Assembly (NCBI GenBank): GCA_029972225.1
Contig: CP124756.1
Span: 3,910,279-3,974,278 of the forward strand
Length of the DNA stretch: 64,000 nt
Direction of reading: 5' to 3'
Origin: Candidatus Thiothrix putei
GTDB lineage: Bacteria; Pseudomonadota; Gammaproteobacteria; Thiotrichales; Thiotrichaceae
The translations under genes and the position numbers were made by a program. Shown here piece after piece: positions 37,781 to 46,613 of the stretch. The first letter of the stretch is position 1, and every line of letters starts with the position of its first letter. The notes beneath the pieces were generated by a model. That model did no database searches, had not been told where the DNA came from, and was given only the letters and a program-made list of their open reading frames with translations.

Positions 37781-39337
37781 GTGAATAGCCGTCAAGCGCA
37801 ACAAGCACTGCGTGTGACCCGCCAAACCCAAGGCAAGGGACACACACCGCGCAAAGTGACACACCCCGCAACGCCAGTGGCGTTAAGGGTAGAAACGGGG
37901 ACGCGCTTAACACCCGTCAACGCGGCGGCGGTGGGTTCTCACCGCCACCCGTTGGCTAACCAACACGCCAATGCCCGCTTGGCGCATTGTGAGGAAACGG
38001 TCAAAGGGCGGTTTGAAGCCATCGCCCCCGCCCTGCAAGCCATTGCCGGTTTGCATTTGGGGGCAGGTTTCAGCGCACAAGCACAAGCGATTGCGGAAGC
38101 CCAACTCGGCTACCGCTTGCCGGAACGCATCCTCAACGATGCATGGGTCAGCGGTGTGGACATGAAAGCCCTGTATGCGTATTGCACGTTTCAGGCTTTG
38201 AAGCTGGCAACCGAACAGTTTGCCAACGATTTACGCCAACAGGTGGAAGCGGTGCAGGATACCCGCAACTTCTTCCTCGACTGTGGCTTTCACGCGGTGG
38301 ACATCAGCCCCTGTGCCGATGGTCGCCTCAAAGGTTTGATGCGCTACATTTTGCGTCTGCCTTTGACCTCGTTTACCCGGCGCAAGGCGTATGCCGGGGC
38401 ATTATTCGACGTGGAAACGGACGTGCGCCACTGGATGGCAACCGAATTACGCCGTTTCCGCGAAGGTGTGCCAACCACCGTCGATGCAGGGACTCGTTAC
38501 CTGAAAATCGCGGTGTATCACACCAGTAGCAGTTCCCCCTGCCATGAGGGATGTGCTGCCCACGGGAGTAACGACCATCAAGCGGTGGCAGCGGCTCTGG
38601 ATCGCCTAAACCAGTTCCGCCAGGCTATTGAGAATTCGTTCTGTTGTGGTGCCAGCACAGATATTTTGTTGATCGGGGTGGATACCGACACCGATGCCAT
38701 CCGGGTACACATTCCCGACGGCGAAGGTGAGCTTTCCCCGCAACGCTTTGTGGATAACAAGGTGCTGTTCCATGCCACGCTGGGTTTGTCAGCAGATCAA
38801 GCAGGTTTGGCAGTACACGAGGCGGTCGAAGCCGCGATTAACCAGCACGGCTGGGGAACCGGCAAAGGTGCGCCTCACGACGGGATGCGACGGCTGGTGA
38901 CGAACCTGCTGATCAACAACCTGTCACAGATGGATTACGTGGTGGATTTGCACAACGGGCAATACGCCGACATCGGGCACGCCGAACGCTACATCAGCGT
39001 CGGGGATGGTTTCGAGGAAGTGCAAATCCGCAATGTGGCGTATTACGCCCACCTGCACACGCTGGAAGAAGGCGTGGCAGATATGGATGTCGGCATCAAG
39101 ATTTTCAAAGGCTTGAACGTGAAACACGGTCTGCCTGTGCCGGTAGCGATTCACTACCGTTACGATGCCGGTGTACCGGGGTCACGCGAACGCACAGTGG
39201 CGAAAGCCCAGCGGGTTGCCGCCGCCATCCGCAACCGTTACGCGGCATTGGTGGAACAGGGTTTGTTACTGTGCCAGTTGTCAGTGCAGGATACGCCGAC
39301 AGGTAGCCCGGTCGAAGTCGTGGAGGATGTGGCATGA
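37781..39337 (+). CDS. csoSCA: Carboxysomal carbonic anhydrase CsoSCA
   Basis: A 518-residue shell-associated beta-class carbonic anhydrase (CsoS3) that turns bicarbonate into CO2 for RuBisCO. The start is GTG 37781 after AGGAGGG. The disordered N-terminus (SRQAQQALRVTRQTQGKG) resembles the RuBisCO-binding peptide. The catalytic region includes FFLDCGFHAVDISPCADGR and SSPCHEGCAAHGSND, with VDTDTDAIRVHIPDG in the C-terminal half. It ends in an ATGA overlap with csoS4A. Confidence 0.96.
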   Translation: MNSRQAQQALRVTRQTQGKGHTPRKVTHPATPVALRVETGTRLTPVNAAAVGSHRHPLANQHANARLAHCEETVKGRFEAIAPALQAIAGLHLGAGFSAQAQAIAEAQLGYRLPERILNDAWVSGVDMKALYAYCTFQALKLATEQFANDLRQQVEAVQDTRNFFLDCGFHAVDISPCADGRLKGLMRYILRLPLTSFTRRKAYAGALFDVETDVRHWMATELRRFREGVPTTVDAGTRYLKIAVYHTSSSSPCHEGCAAHGSNDHQAVAAALDRLNQFRQAIENSFCCGASTDILLIGVDTDTDAIRVHIPDGEGELSPQRFVDNKVLFHATLGLSADQAGLAVHEAVEAAINQHGWGTGKGAPHDGMRRLVTNLLINNLSQMDYVVDLHNGQYADIGHAERYISVGDGFEEVQIRNVAYYAHLHTLEEGVADMDVGIKIFKGLNVKHGLPVPVAIHYRYDAGVPGSRERTVAKAQRVAAAIRNRYAALVEQGLLLCQLSVQDTPTGSPVEVVEDVA

Positions 39338-39585
39338 AGATCATGCGCGTAGAAAAAACACTGGTATCCACCAACCGCCTTGCCGAACTGGGGCATAAGG
39401 GCTTGTTGGTGGTACAGGAAAAAGTCGGCGGAGCGCGGCAAGTGGCAGTGGATGCTATCGGTTGCGTCCCCGGTGACTGGGTAATTTGTGTGGGTTCTTC
39501 TGCTGCTCGCGAAGCCGCTGGCAGTAAGGAATATCCTTCCGACCTCACCATCGTCGGCATTATCGACCGCTGGAATGGCGAGTAA
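39334..39585 (+). CDS. csoS4A: Carboxysome vertex pentamer CsoS4A
   Basis: An 83-residue BMC-P (EutN/CcmL-type) protein that caps shell vertices. Typical features are MKIMRVEKTLVSTNR, GCVPGDWVICVGSSAAREA and DLTIVGIIDRW. It overlaps the csoSCA stop by four bases and is followed by csoS4B, its paralogue. Confidence 0.95.
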   Translation: MKIMRVEKTLVSTNRLAELGHKGLLVVQEKVGGARQVAVDAIGCVPGDWVICVGSSAAREAAGSKEYPSDLTIVGIIDRWNGE

Positions 39586-39595
39586 GGAGCAGCAC

Positions 39596-39841
39596 ATGGA
39601 AATCATGCGGGTACAGTCTGATTTGGTCGCCACCCAGCGCGTACCTGGCTTGAAGGCTATGTCCTTGCGGGTTTTGGTGGACAGCAAGGGGGCTAAGAAT
39701 GTGGCTTGCGATCCGGTGGGCGCACCGCCCGGAGCGTGGGTTTTCACCATCAGCGGATCAGCGGCGCGTTACGCGCTCAAAGATCCCAAGGTGCTAACGG
39801 ATTTGACCATCGGCGGCATTATCGACCATTGGGAAGAATGA
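39596..39841 (+). CDS. csoS4B: Carboxysome vertex pentamer CsoS4B
   Basis: An 81-residue BMC-P protein paralogous to CsoS4A (MEIMRVQSDLVATQR, PPGAWVFTISGSAARYA, DLTIGGIIDHW). ATG 39596 follows AAGGAGCAGCAC; the frame is open further upstream inside csoS4A. It is the second vertex protein of the pair found in alpha-carboxysome operons. Confidence 0.94.
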   Translation: MEIMRVQSDLVATQRVPGLKAMSLRVLVDSKGAKNVACDPVGAPPGAWVFTISGSAARYALKDPKVLTDLTIGGIIDHWEE

Positions 39842-39889
39842 CCGCCGCTGTGTTGAGTAATGACTGATTTTTTACGAGAGGATATTCAA

Positions 39890-40207
39890 ATGGCTGAAGT
39901 AACTGGTATTGCCTTAGGCATGATTGAAACACGCGGTCTGGTACCGGCTATTGAAGCCGCTGACGCCATGACCAAAGCGGCTGAAGTACGTTTGGTAGGT
40001 CGCCAATTCGTGGGCGGCGGTTACGTAACCGTGCTGGTACGCGGCGAAACCGGTGCTGTCAATGCGGCGGTGCGGGCAGGCGCGGATGCGTGTGAGCGCG
40101 TCGGTGACGGCTTGGTGGCGGCGCACATTATTGCCCGCGTCCACTCTGAAGTCGAAAGCATCCTGCCGAAAGCCGGTCAGCCGGTTGACAATGCAGTAAT
40201 TGGTTAA
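39890..40207 (+). CDS. Carboxysome shell hexamer CsoS1 (copy 1, extended C-terminus)
   Basis: A 105-residue BMC-H shell protein with [22 protein letters not shown] in segments, [23 protein letters not shown] and [19 protein letters not shown]. Compared with the next gene it has an extra tail, [11 protein letters not shown], which makes it CsoS1B-like. ATG 39890 follows GAGAGGATATTCAA. Tandem duplication with the following gene is clear. Confidence 0.95.
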   Translation: MAEVTGIALGMIETRGLVPAIEAADAMTKAAEVRLVGRQFVGGGYVTVLVRGETGAVNAAVRAGADACERVGDGLVAAHIIARVHSEVESILPKAGQPVDNAVIG

Positions 40208-40235
40208 TGGTTAAGCGTTTATAAGGAGAATACAC

Positions 40236-40526
40236 ATGGCACAAGTAACAGGTGTTGCATTAGGCATGATTGAAACACGGGGTCTCGTTCCGGCTATCGA
40301 AGCCGCCGATGCCATGACCAAAGCGGCGGAAGTCAAGCTGATCGGTCGTCAATTCGTTGGCGGTGGTTATGTCACCGTTTTGGTTCGCGGCGAAACGGGC
40401 GCGGTTAACGCAGCGGTACGTGCGGGTGCTGACGCTTGTGAGCGCGTCGGTGACGGTTTGGTCGCGGCGCACATTATTGCCCGCGTCCATTCTGAAGTCG
40501 AAACCATTTTGCCGAAGTCGGAGTAA
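40236..40526 (+). CDS. Carboxysome shell hexamer CsoS1 (copy 2)
   Basis: A 96-residue BMC-H shell protein, nearly identical to copy 1 through the core and ending at HSEVETILPKSE. AAGGAG is well placed before the ATG. It is the CsoS1A/C-type building block of the shell facets. High similarity to copy 1 shows a recent or conserved duplication. Confidence 0.96.
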   Translation: MAQVTGVALGMIETRGLVPAIEAADAMTKAAEVKLIGRQFVGGGYVTVLVRGETGAVNAAVRAGADACERVGDGLVAAHIIARVHSEVETILPKSE

Positions 40527-40537
40527 GAAGGTATTTC

Positions 40538-40583
40538 CTTCCCCCCCATCCCCACCCCTTCCCCCGCAAGGGGTGAAGGGAGC
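40538..40583. repeat. GC-rich hairpin repeat, partial copy in the carboxysome operon
   Basis: A sequence with CCCCATCCCCA, then CCCCTTCCCCCGCAAGGGG and TGAAGGG. It matches the core of the long inverted repeats around 54681 and 55220. The CCCC-GCAA-GGGG part folds as a tight hairpin with a GNRA loop. It lies between csoS1 and the acRAF gene, where it might tune downstream expression. Confidence 0.75.
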
Positions 40584-40600
40584 TTAAAGAGGAACTTATC

Positions 40601-40861
40601 ATGACCGCAACCCAACCCAGCAGCGCATGGAATGTCCAGCAACGCCCAGCGGCAATGACCCGCCGTTATGAATTTGCTTCCTACGCTGAAACACGCACGT
40701 TTTTGGATCAACTTGCCGCGCTTTCCGAACGCACGGGTTTGCATCCGAACCTGAATTTCGCCCGCAATCACGTGAGCGTGAGCATCAATGCGGAAGGTGA
40801 CGCATTAACGGATGCGGACTATGCCTACGCTGCCGAAGCTGATGCTTTCGCCCAACAATAA
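40601..40861 (+). CDS. Carboxysomal RuBisCO assembly factor acRAF (PCD-like)
   Basis: An 86-residue pterin carbinolamine dehydratase-like protein. In alpha-carboxysome operons this family (acRAF) helps RuBisCO assembly and is not an active dehydratase. It shows RRYEFASYAETRTFLDQLAALSE and NLNFARNHVSVSINAEGDALTDAD in segments. GAGGAACTTATC precedes the ATG. Confidence 0.88.
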   Translation: MTATQPSSAWNVQQRPAAMTRRYEFASYAETRTFLDQLAALSERTGLHPNLNFARNHVSVSINAEGDALTDADYAYAAEADAFAQQ

Positions 40862-40887
40862 CTTGGTTTAACCACGAGGTTTGGCAG

Positions 40888-41136
40888 ATGACCCCAAAAC
40901 CCAGCAAACCCAAAGCGGTGAAACCTGCCGCAGCCGCACCAATAGTGCCTGAAGCACCCGAAGCCGAAGCAGCGGTAGCACACGAAGCGGCAGCATCTCC
41001 TGAAGAGACCGTTCCAGCCGTTGCTGATGTACCGCAACCGCCGCAAGCACCCGCGACACGACCAAGCGTGCCAGCCGCAGCCGACCTGAACCAACCGGGT
41101 TTCCCGTTGCACCCTGAGCGTGTTTGGCCTGATTAA
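40888..41136 (+). CDS. Small disordered Pro/Ala-rich protein in carboxysome operon
   Basis: An 82-residue low-complexity protein rich in Pro, Ala and Glu. It has a basic start (MTPKPSKPKAVKP) and an ordered-looking tail ADLNQPGFPLHPERVWPD. GAGG precedes the ATG and the 3' end overlaps the possible upstream frame of the next gene. No family is recognised. The form, a flexible linker plus a short end motif, suggests a docking peptide, but no binding partner can be named. Confidence 0.65.
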   Translation: MTPKPSKPKAVKPAAAAPIVPEAPEAEAAVAHEAAASPEETVPAVADVPQPPQAPATRPSVPAAADLNQPGFPLHPERVWPD

Positions 41137-41152
41137 CCTGCGAGAAGACACC

Positions 41153-41620
41153 ATGACTTCCAGAGTAACCACTTCCGCTTCCATGCAGTCACGCGCTCCG
41201 CGTGGTGCTGTCACCGGGGCTTATGTTGGCAATACCACCCCGCCACCCGTGGATGTGGATGCCCTGTTCAAACGTTGGGATGCTGCCTTGCATACCCGCA
41301 GTGTCGATGCTGTGGTTGCCTGTTACAGCCATGATGCGGTATTGCTGCCTACGGTTGCCGATGAGCCGCACGTTGGGCACAAGTCGATTGCTGACTATTT
41401 CAAGCATTTCCTCGCTGGTTCACCACGCGGAACCGTGACCGAACGTCACGTGCAAGTCGGCTGGGATATGGCGGTGGATATGGGTACGTATTCCTTTGTG
41501 TTTGCTGACGGGCGCAAAGTGACCGCACGGTATACCTTTGTGTACCGTCCGCGTGCCGGAGAGTGGCTCATTACCCATCACCATTCGTCCGTTCTGCCAG
41601 AACAATTCTGCAAGGTGTAA
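41153..41620 (+). CDS. NTF2-like (SnoaL/CaMKII-association-type) protein
   Basis: A 155-residue protein with an NTF2-like fold: VDALFKRWDAALHTRSVDAVVACYSHDAVLLPT, then GHKSIADYFKHFL and WLITHHHSSVLP at the C-terminus. The first 30 residues are disordered and contain PRGAVTGAYVGN, which looks like the VTG motif of CsoS2. ATG 41153 follows GAGAAGACACC. Its place in the operon suggests a carboxysome cargo or accessory enzyme; activity unknown. Confidence 0.8.
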   Translation: MTSRVTTSASMQSRAPRGAVTGAYVGNTTPPPVDVDALFKRWDAALHTRSVDAVVACYSHDAVLLPTVADEPHVGHKSIADYFKHFLAGSPRGTVTERHVQVGWDMAVDMGTYSFVFADGRKVTARYTFVYRPRAGEWLITHHHSSVLPEQFCKV

Positions 41621-41639
41621 GGTAATAAGGAGTACTTTG

Positions 41640-43973
41640 ATGGCGTTACAACTCAGCGATTATCAGGACATTATTGATGATTTGGGCGATACCACCAACG
41701 AAGTGCTGGAAGCCAACTGGCAAGAAGCCGCACGGGTGTTTTCCCCACGTGGGCTGGATACCTATTTGCGCGGTGCTGCCGGGCTGAAATCGCTGGGGCG
41801 CGGCACGGATTTGGTCGAATCTTTCTTGGAAGCGGCGCCGCTGGTTGCCAGAGAAGTGGGGGAACAAGCCGTTTCCGAGCTGTTGTCCGCCTCCATCCAG
41901 ATGTTCTCCAAAACCAGTGCCAGTGTTTTGGTGCTGCTGTTTGCCACCGCACCCACAGCGGCAGCGCGGATGGGCGAATTGGAACTGTTCAAAGGCTACT
42001 TAAGCCTGTTGAACCATCTGTTAGCGCAAGCCCCGCGTGCTTTGCGCCCGATGCTGGAAAAGCTCGATGTATTGTTAGCGCACCTAACGCTGGGCGGCTT
42101 GCGGCGCTGGGCAATGTGGGGCGTTTCCGCTTACCGCAACGATTTTAACGGGCAGGCGGAATATTTCGGGTTGAAAAATGATTCCGCCATGAACGTGCTG
42201 AAGAAAGAGCAGCGCGGGGTATTGTTCGTCGATGTGCAACGCCGCCTGATCATGTATTTACGCGCCTTGTGGGGACGTGACTTTTTCTTGCGCCCGACCT
42301 CCGGCGACTTTGAAACCCGCGAAGGCTACCGCCCGTATATCGAAGCGAATTTCATCCATTTGCCGGATGCGTTTGACGATTTCACCCTGCCCAATGGCGA
42401 AAAAGCCAACGGCATGGATGTGTACCGCGCTGCTGCCGCCCACACCGCCGCGCATATCGTGTATTCCCGTTATTATGACGATGCCCAAGGATTGACCCCG
42501 TTGCAACAAGCCATGGTCGGCGTAGTGGAAGACGCACGGGTGGAAACACTGGCGGTGAAGGATTTCCCCGGCTTGCTGACCTTGTGGAAAAACCTGTTAC
42601 CGGCGGATTCGCAAGACAACAGTGCCGCGAGTGTGTTAGGGCGCATGGCGCGTGGCTTGCTGGACAAAGATTACCGCGATGATCACCCGCTGGTGGAAGC
42701 TGCCACTGCCCTGTTTGCGCAACACACCGAGCGTTTAAACGACCAAACCTTGGCGTTGGACATTGGGTTGCAATTGGCGGAGCAAGCAAAAGCTTTGGAT
42801 TTCAAATACAACCCGCGTCAGGATCAGCCCACCAACCCGTACCGTGACGATAACCGCTACCTGTGGCAATCCCCCGAAGACCCTGAAAACACCGTGCTAC
42901 TACCGGGGCAAACCCAGCAAGTGCGCAAATACGTCAGCATGATGGAAATGGTCATGGGGCTGGACGTGGAATACGCAGGCGATGACGCGCAGGAAATCTG
43001 GGTGCTGGAAACCGAATTTTTCCATGATGACGGCACGACCCTCAATGAAAAAGAGGGCAAAGAGCCGGTGGCATCGCCCGTGCATTACCCCGAATGGGAT
43101 TACCAGACGCAACTGGAACGCCCCAACTGGGTAACAGTGCTGGAAAAACGCCCCAAACGCGGTGATACCGACCTCATTGAGCAAGCGGTAGAAAAGCACA
43201 AACCGATTATCCAACGCCTGAAACGCTTGATCGAAGCCGCGCAACCGCAAGGTGTGATCCGCCAGCGCAATGTCGAAGACGGCGACACCATTGACCTGAA
43301 CGCCGCTGTGCAAGCGATGGTGGATATTCGCATGGGCAAGCAACCCAACCCGCGTATTAATATCCGCACCCGTTTGCAGATCCGTGATTTATCGGTGCTA
43401 TTGCTGATTGATTTGTCGGAATCCACCAATGATCAGGCACGGGGCGCTGCCGAAGGCGTGAAAGTGATTGACCTTGCCCGCGAAGCTACCGCTTTACTCG
43501 CAGAAGCGTTACACAAGATTGGCGACCCGTTTGCGATTCACGGCTTCGACTCCAACGGGCGGCACGATGTGGAATATTTCCGCTTCAAGGATTTTGATGC
43601 GCCCTACAACGACACTGTAAAAGGGCGACTAGCCGCCATGGGTGGCAAGCTTTCCACGCGCATGGGAGCAGCATTGCGCCATGCCGGACAATTACTATCC
43701 CAACGCGCCAGTCAGAAAAAGCTGATCCTGCTGCTCACCGATGGCGAACCGACGGATAACGACGTGCGTGACCCGCAATATTTGCGTCACGACACCCGGC
43801 GGGCAGTGGAAGAATTGGCACGGCGCGGTATCCGCACCTTCTGCATGACGCTTGACCCACACGCTGACCAGTACGTGGAGCGCATTTTTGGGGCAAAACA
43901 TTATCTGGTGCTGGACAATATCACGCGCTTGCCGGAAAAATTACCGGCGTTGTACTTGGGTATGACGAAATGA
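41640..43973 (+). CDS. cbbO: RuBisCO activase component CbbO (vWA domain)
   Basis: A 777-residue CbbO. With the AAA+ protein CbbQ it removes inhibitory sugar phosphates from RuBisCO. The N-terminal helical part starts LSDYQDIIDDLGDTTNEVLEANWQEA in segments. A von Willebrand A domain fills the last 200 residues with a MIDAS motif in LLLIDLSESTND and TDGEPTDND. ATG 41640 follows AATAAGGAGTACTTTG. The expected cbbQ is not in this window. Confidence 0.93.
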   Translation: MALQLSDYQDIIDDLGDTTNEVLEANWQEAARVFSPRGLDTYLRGAAGLKSLGRGTDLVESFLEAAPLVAREVGEQAVSELLSASIQMFSKTSASVLVLLFATAPTAAARMGELELFKGYLSLLNHLLAQAPRALRPMLEKLDVLLAHLTLGGLRRWAMWGVSAYRNDFNGQAEYFGLKNDSAMNVLKKEQRGVLFVDVQRRLIMYLRALWGRDFFLRPTSGDFETREGYRPYIEANFIHLPDAFDDFTLPNGEKANGMDVYRAAAAHTAAHIVYSRYYDDAQGLTPLQQAMVGVVEDARVETLAVKDFPGLLTLWKNLLPADSQDNSAASVLGRMARGLLDKDYRDDHPLVEAATALFAQHTERLNDQTLALDIGLQLAEQAKALDFKYNPRQDQPTNPYRDDNRYLWQSPEDPENTVLLPGQTQQVRKYVSMMEMVMGLDVEYAGDDAQEIWVLETEFFHDDGTTLNEKEGKEPVASPVHYPEWDYQTQLERPNWVTVLEKRPKRGDTDLIEQAVEKHKPIIQRLKRLIEAAQPQGVIRQRNVEDGDTIDLNAAVQAMVDIRMGKQPNPRINIRTRLQIRDLSVLLLIDLSESTNDQARGAAEGVKVIDLAREATALLAEALHKIGDPFAIHGFDSNGRHDVEYFRFKDFDAPYNDTVKGRLAAMGGKLSTRMGAALRHAGQLLSQRASQKKLILLLTDGEPTDNDVRDPQYLRHDTRRAVEELARRGIRTFCMTLDPHADQYVERIFGAKHYLVLDNITRLPEKLPALYLGMTK

Positions 43974-44045
43974 CGCATCATTAATAACAATTTTCAGGCA
44001 AACACACTAAACTCAGTAGAAGACTCAAATTGAGCATGTGTAGTC

Positions 44046-45119
44046 ATGAATCATTTTTTTGCGCGGGAAGACTTCCCCCACCTGCTACGTGCATTAACAC
44101 AAGCGGGGTACGATTGTGTCGGCCCGCAAATCCGCCAAGGCGCAATCGTGTTCGACCACTTACACAGCGTCACGCAACTGCCCCAAGGCTGGCAGGATGA
44201 GCAACAACCGGCGCATTACCGCTTACAGCAAACCGATTCGCCTTATTGGTTCGATTGGAGCAATGGTGCATCCGCCATTAAACCGTATACCTTTGCCCCG
44301 CAAGAAAATTTGTGGACAGTGCAACGCGACCAGAGCGGGCGCTTGCGTTTTCAAGCCACCCTGCCCAAGCCGCAAAAAACCGCCATTATTGGGGTGCGTG
44401 CCTGTGACCTTGCTGCACTCGCGCTGCAAGATCAGCATTTTTTACACAGCAAGCATGTCGACCCGTATTACCAAGTGCGGCGGGAGAACTTGCTGCTAAT
44501 CGGGGTGAATTGCACCCACGCCGCTGCCACCTGTTTTTGCGTATCAACCGGCGATGGCCCTGACATTCGCCAAGCTTACGACCTGTTATTAAGCGAAATT
44601 GCGGCAGGTTTTTTGCTGAGTAGCGGCTCCACGGCAGGCGCGACCCTTGCCGCCCAATTGCCGCTTACCCCCGCCAGTGATGCGCAACAACACACCGCCC
44701 AGCAGCGAATGCAAGCCGCGACCCAGCAGCAACGCCATTTGCCCGCTAAACCGCCGTTGTTTGCGCATCTTAACCACCCGCACTGGCAAACCGTTGGCGC
44801 ACGCTGTCTGGCTTGCGGCAACTGCACCAGTGTTTGCCCCACCTGTTTCTGCCATCAAGCGGTGGAAATCCCGGATCTGGATGGCGACACCAGCCGTCAT
44901 GAACGCCGCTGGGATTCGTGTTTTCAACCCGGTCACAGCTACATCCACGGCTGGCAAATTCGCAGCAATGCCACCGACTATTACCGCCAATGGCTGACGC
45001 ACAAACTCGCAGGCTGGCATGAGCAATTCGGGCGCAGTGGCTGCACGGGTTGCGGGCGCTGCATTAGCTGGTGTCCGGCGGGGATTGATTTGACCGCTGA
45101 GGTGGAACAACTGGTATGA
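44046..45119 (+). CDS. Group 3b hydrogenase / sulfhydrogenase beta subunit (4Fe-4S)
   Basis: A 357-residue iron-sulfur subunit (HydB-like) of a soluble NAD(P)-linked [NiFe] hydrogenase. It has [19 protein letters not shown] typical of this family and two 4Fe-4S motifs: [16 protein letters not shown] near residue 257 and [14 protein letters not shown] near 338. It passes electrons between the small subunit and the flavin subunit. It ends in an ATGA overlap with the next gene. The upstream gap to cbbO is 72 bases with no clear promoter. Confidence 0.9.
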   Translation: MNHFFAREDFPHLLRALTQAGYDCVGPQIRQGAIVFDHLHSVTQLPQGWQDEQQPAHYRLQQTDSPYWFDWSNGASAIKPYTFAPQENLWTVQRDQSGRLRFQATLPKPQKTAIIGVRACDLAALALQDQHFLHSKHVDPYYQVRRENLLLIGVNCTHAAATCFCVSTGDGPDIRQAYDLLLSEIAAGFLLSSGSTAGATLAAQLPLTPASDAQQHTAQQRMQAATQQQRHLPAKPPLFAHLNHPHWQTVGARCLACGNCTSVCPTCFCHQAVEIPDLDGDTSRHERRWDSCFQPGHSYIHGWQIRSNATDYYRQWLTHKLAGWHEQFGRSGCTGCGRCISWCPAGIDLTAEVEQLV

Positions 45120-45952
45120 AACCCAATGATTACTTACCACACGAAGTGCAAATCGTCGCACGGGTGCAAGAAGCCCCGGATATTTTCACCCTACGGCTGC
45201 GCTTCACCGATCTTGCCCACCATGCGCGTTACCACTTTGACGCGGGGCAATTCAATATGCTGTACCTGCATGGGGTGGGCGAAGTCGCAATTTCGATTGC
45301 CTCTGACCCGAAAGACACGCATTTGATTGATCACACCGTGCGGGTTGTGGGGCGCGTCACCAAAGCGTTGGCGCAATTGCAAACGGGTGATTATTTGGGG
45401 TTGCGCGGCCCTTTCGGGCGAGGGTGGCCGATGGCGGCAGCGCAAGGGCGTGATGTCTTGCTGATTACCGGCGGCTTGGGTTGTGCGCCGGTGGTATCGG
45501 TGGTGCATTATGTATTGCGGCGACGCGCCCATTACGCCCGTTTAATCATTATGCAAGGGGTGAAACACACCCACGATTTGATTTGGCGCAGGCAATACGA
45601 CACCTGGGCGGCAGCTCCCAATACCCAAGTATTGCTCACGGCTGACCAAACCGGGCAAGGCTGGCCGTTCAACACTGGGCTAGTCACGCAATTGATTGGG
45701 CAAGCGCAATTCGACCCCGCCAATGCGGTCGCCATGTTGTGTGGCCCGGAAGGGATGATGCGAGCCACCGCCCGGGCGTTGCAGGAACGCGGTTTGCCCG
45801 ACCATGACATCTGGTTGAGCATGGAACGCAATATGCACTGCGCCGTCGGGCATTGCGGGCATTGCCAATTCGGCAGCAGCTTTATCTGCAAAGACGGCCC
45901 GGTTTACCCGTTACCAGAACTCAGCCACCTGTTAGGGCTGAAGGGGTTTTGA
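45116..45952 (+). CDS. Group 3b hydrogenase gamma subunit (FAD/NAD(P), 2Fe-2S)
   Basis: A 278-residue flavoprotein (HydG-like) of the ferredoxin-NADP reductase type. It has an FAD-binding barrel, the nucleotide motif [18 protein letters not shown], and a C-terminal 2Fe-2S cluster formed by [10 protein letters not shown] and a further Cys in SFICKDGP. It links the hydrogenase to NAD(P)H. It is translationally coupled to the beta subunit and followed after one base by the small subunit. Confidence 0.92.
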   Translation: MKPNDYLPHEVQIVARVQEAPDIFTLRLRFTDLAHHARYHFDAGQFNMLYLHGVGEVAISIASDPKDTHLIDHTVRVVGRVTKALAQLQTGDYLGLRGPFGRGWPMAAAQGRDVLLITGGLGCAPVVSVVHYVLRRRAHYARLIIMQGVKHTHDLIWRRQYDTWAAAPNTQVLLTADQTGQGWPFNTGLVTQLIGQAQFDPANAVAMLCGPEGMMRATARALQERGLPDHDIWLSMERNMHCAVGHCGHCQFGSSFICKDGPVYPLPELSHLLGLKGF

Positions 45953-45953
45953 C

Positions 45954-46613
45954 ATGCCACTGCCAACGGTTGCGGTACACAAATTTTCCTCGTGTGATGG
46001 CTGTCAGTTAGCCTTATTGAATGCGGGGGAGGCGCTGTTACAACTGGCGCAACGGGTCAATATCGTGCATTTCGCCGAAGCGGGCATGTTGGCTGAAACC
46101 GCGCTGGTTGATATTGCCTTGGTGGAAGGCAGCATTAATACCAACCACGATGTGCAACGCATTCGGGAAGTCCGTGCCAACAGCCGCTATTTAATCACGA
46201 TGGGCGCGTGTGCCACGGCGGGCGGGGTGCAAGCTTTGCGCAATTTGCAGGACGCGCAGGGCTGGCATCAAGCCATTTACGCCCACCCCGAATACCTCGA
46301 TAGCCTTGACACCGCCACTGCGATTGCCCAACACGTCAAAGTCGATCTGGAATTGTGGGGTTGCCCGGTCAATACCCAGCAAGTGCTGCAAGCGCTTAGC
46401 AGTTTAGTGCACGGCGCAACCCTCGCCATCCCTCAAGAAAAAGTCTGTGCCGAATGCAAACGCCGAGGCAATGTGTGCGTGTTGGTGTCCGAAGGCAAAC
46501 CGTGCTTAGGGCCAAGTACGCACGCCGGTTGCGGGGCGATTTGCCCAGCATTTGGGCGCGGTTGTTACGGCTGCTACGGCCCGCAAGGAGTGATTTATGC
46601 CGGAATCCCGTAA
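45954..46613 (+). CDS. Group 3b [NiFe] hydrogenase small subunit (delta)
   Basis: A 219-residue small subunit. The proximal 4Fe-4S cluster ligands are in SSCDGCQLALLN, GACATAGGVQ, GCPVN, and the Cys-rich end (CAECKRRGNVCVLV and CGAICPAFGRGCYGCYG). No Tat signal is present, so the enzyme is cytosolic. The 3' end overlaps the large subunit gene by 17 bases. Confidence 0.93.
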   Translation: MPLPTVAVHKFSSCDGCQLALLNAGEALLQLAQRVNIVHFAEAGMLAETALVDIALVEGSINTNHDVQRIREVRANSRYLITMGACATAGGVQALRNLQDAQGWHQAIYAHPEYLDSLDTATAIAQHVKVDLELWGCPVNTQQVLQALSSLVHGATLAIPQEKVCAECKRRGNVCVLVSEGKPCLGPSTHAGCGAICPAFGRGCYGCYGPQGVIYAGIP

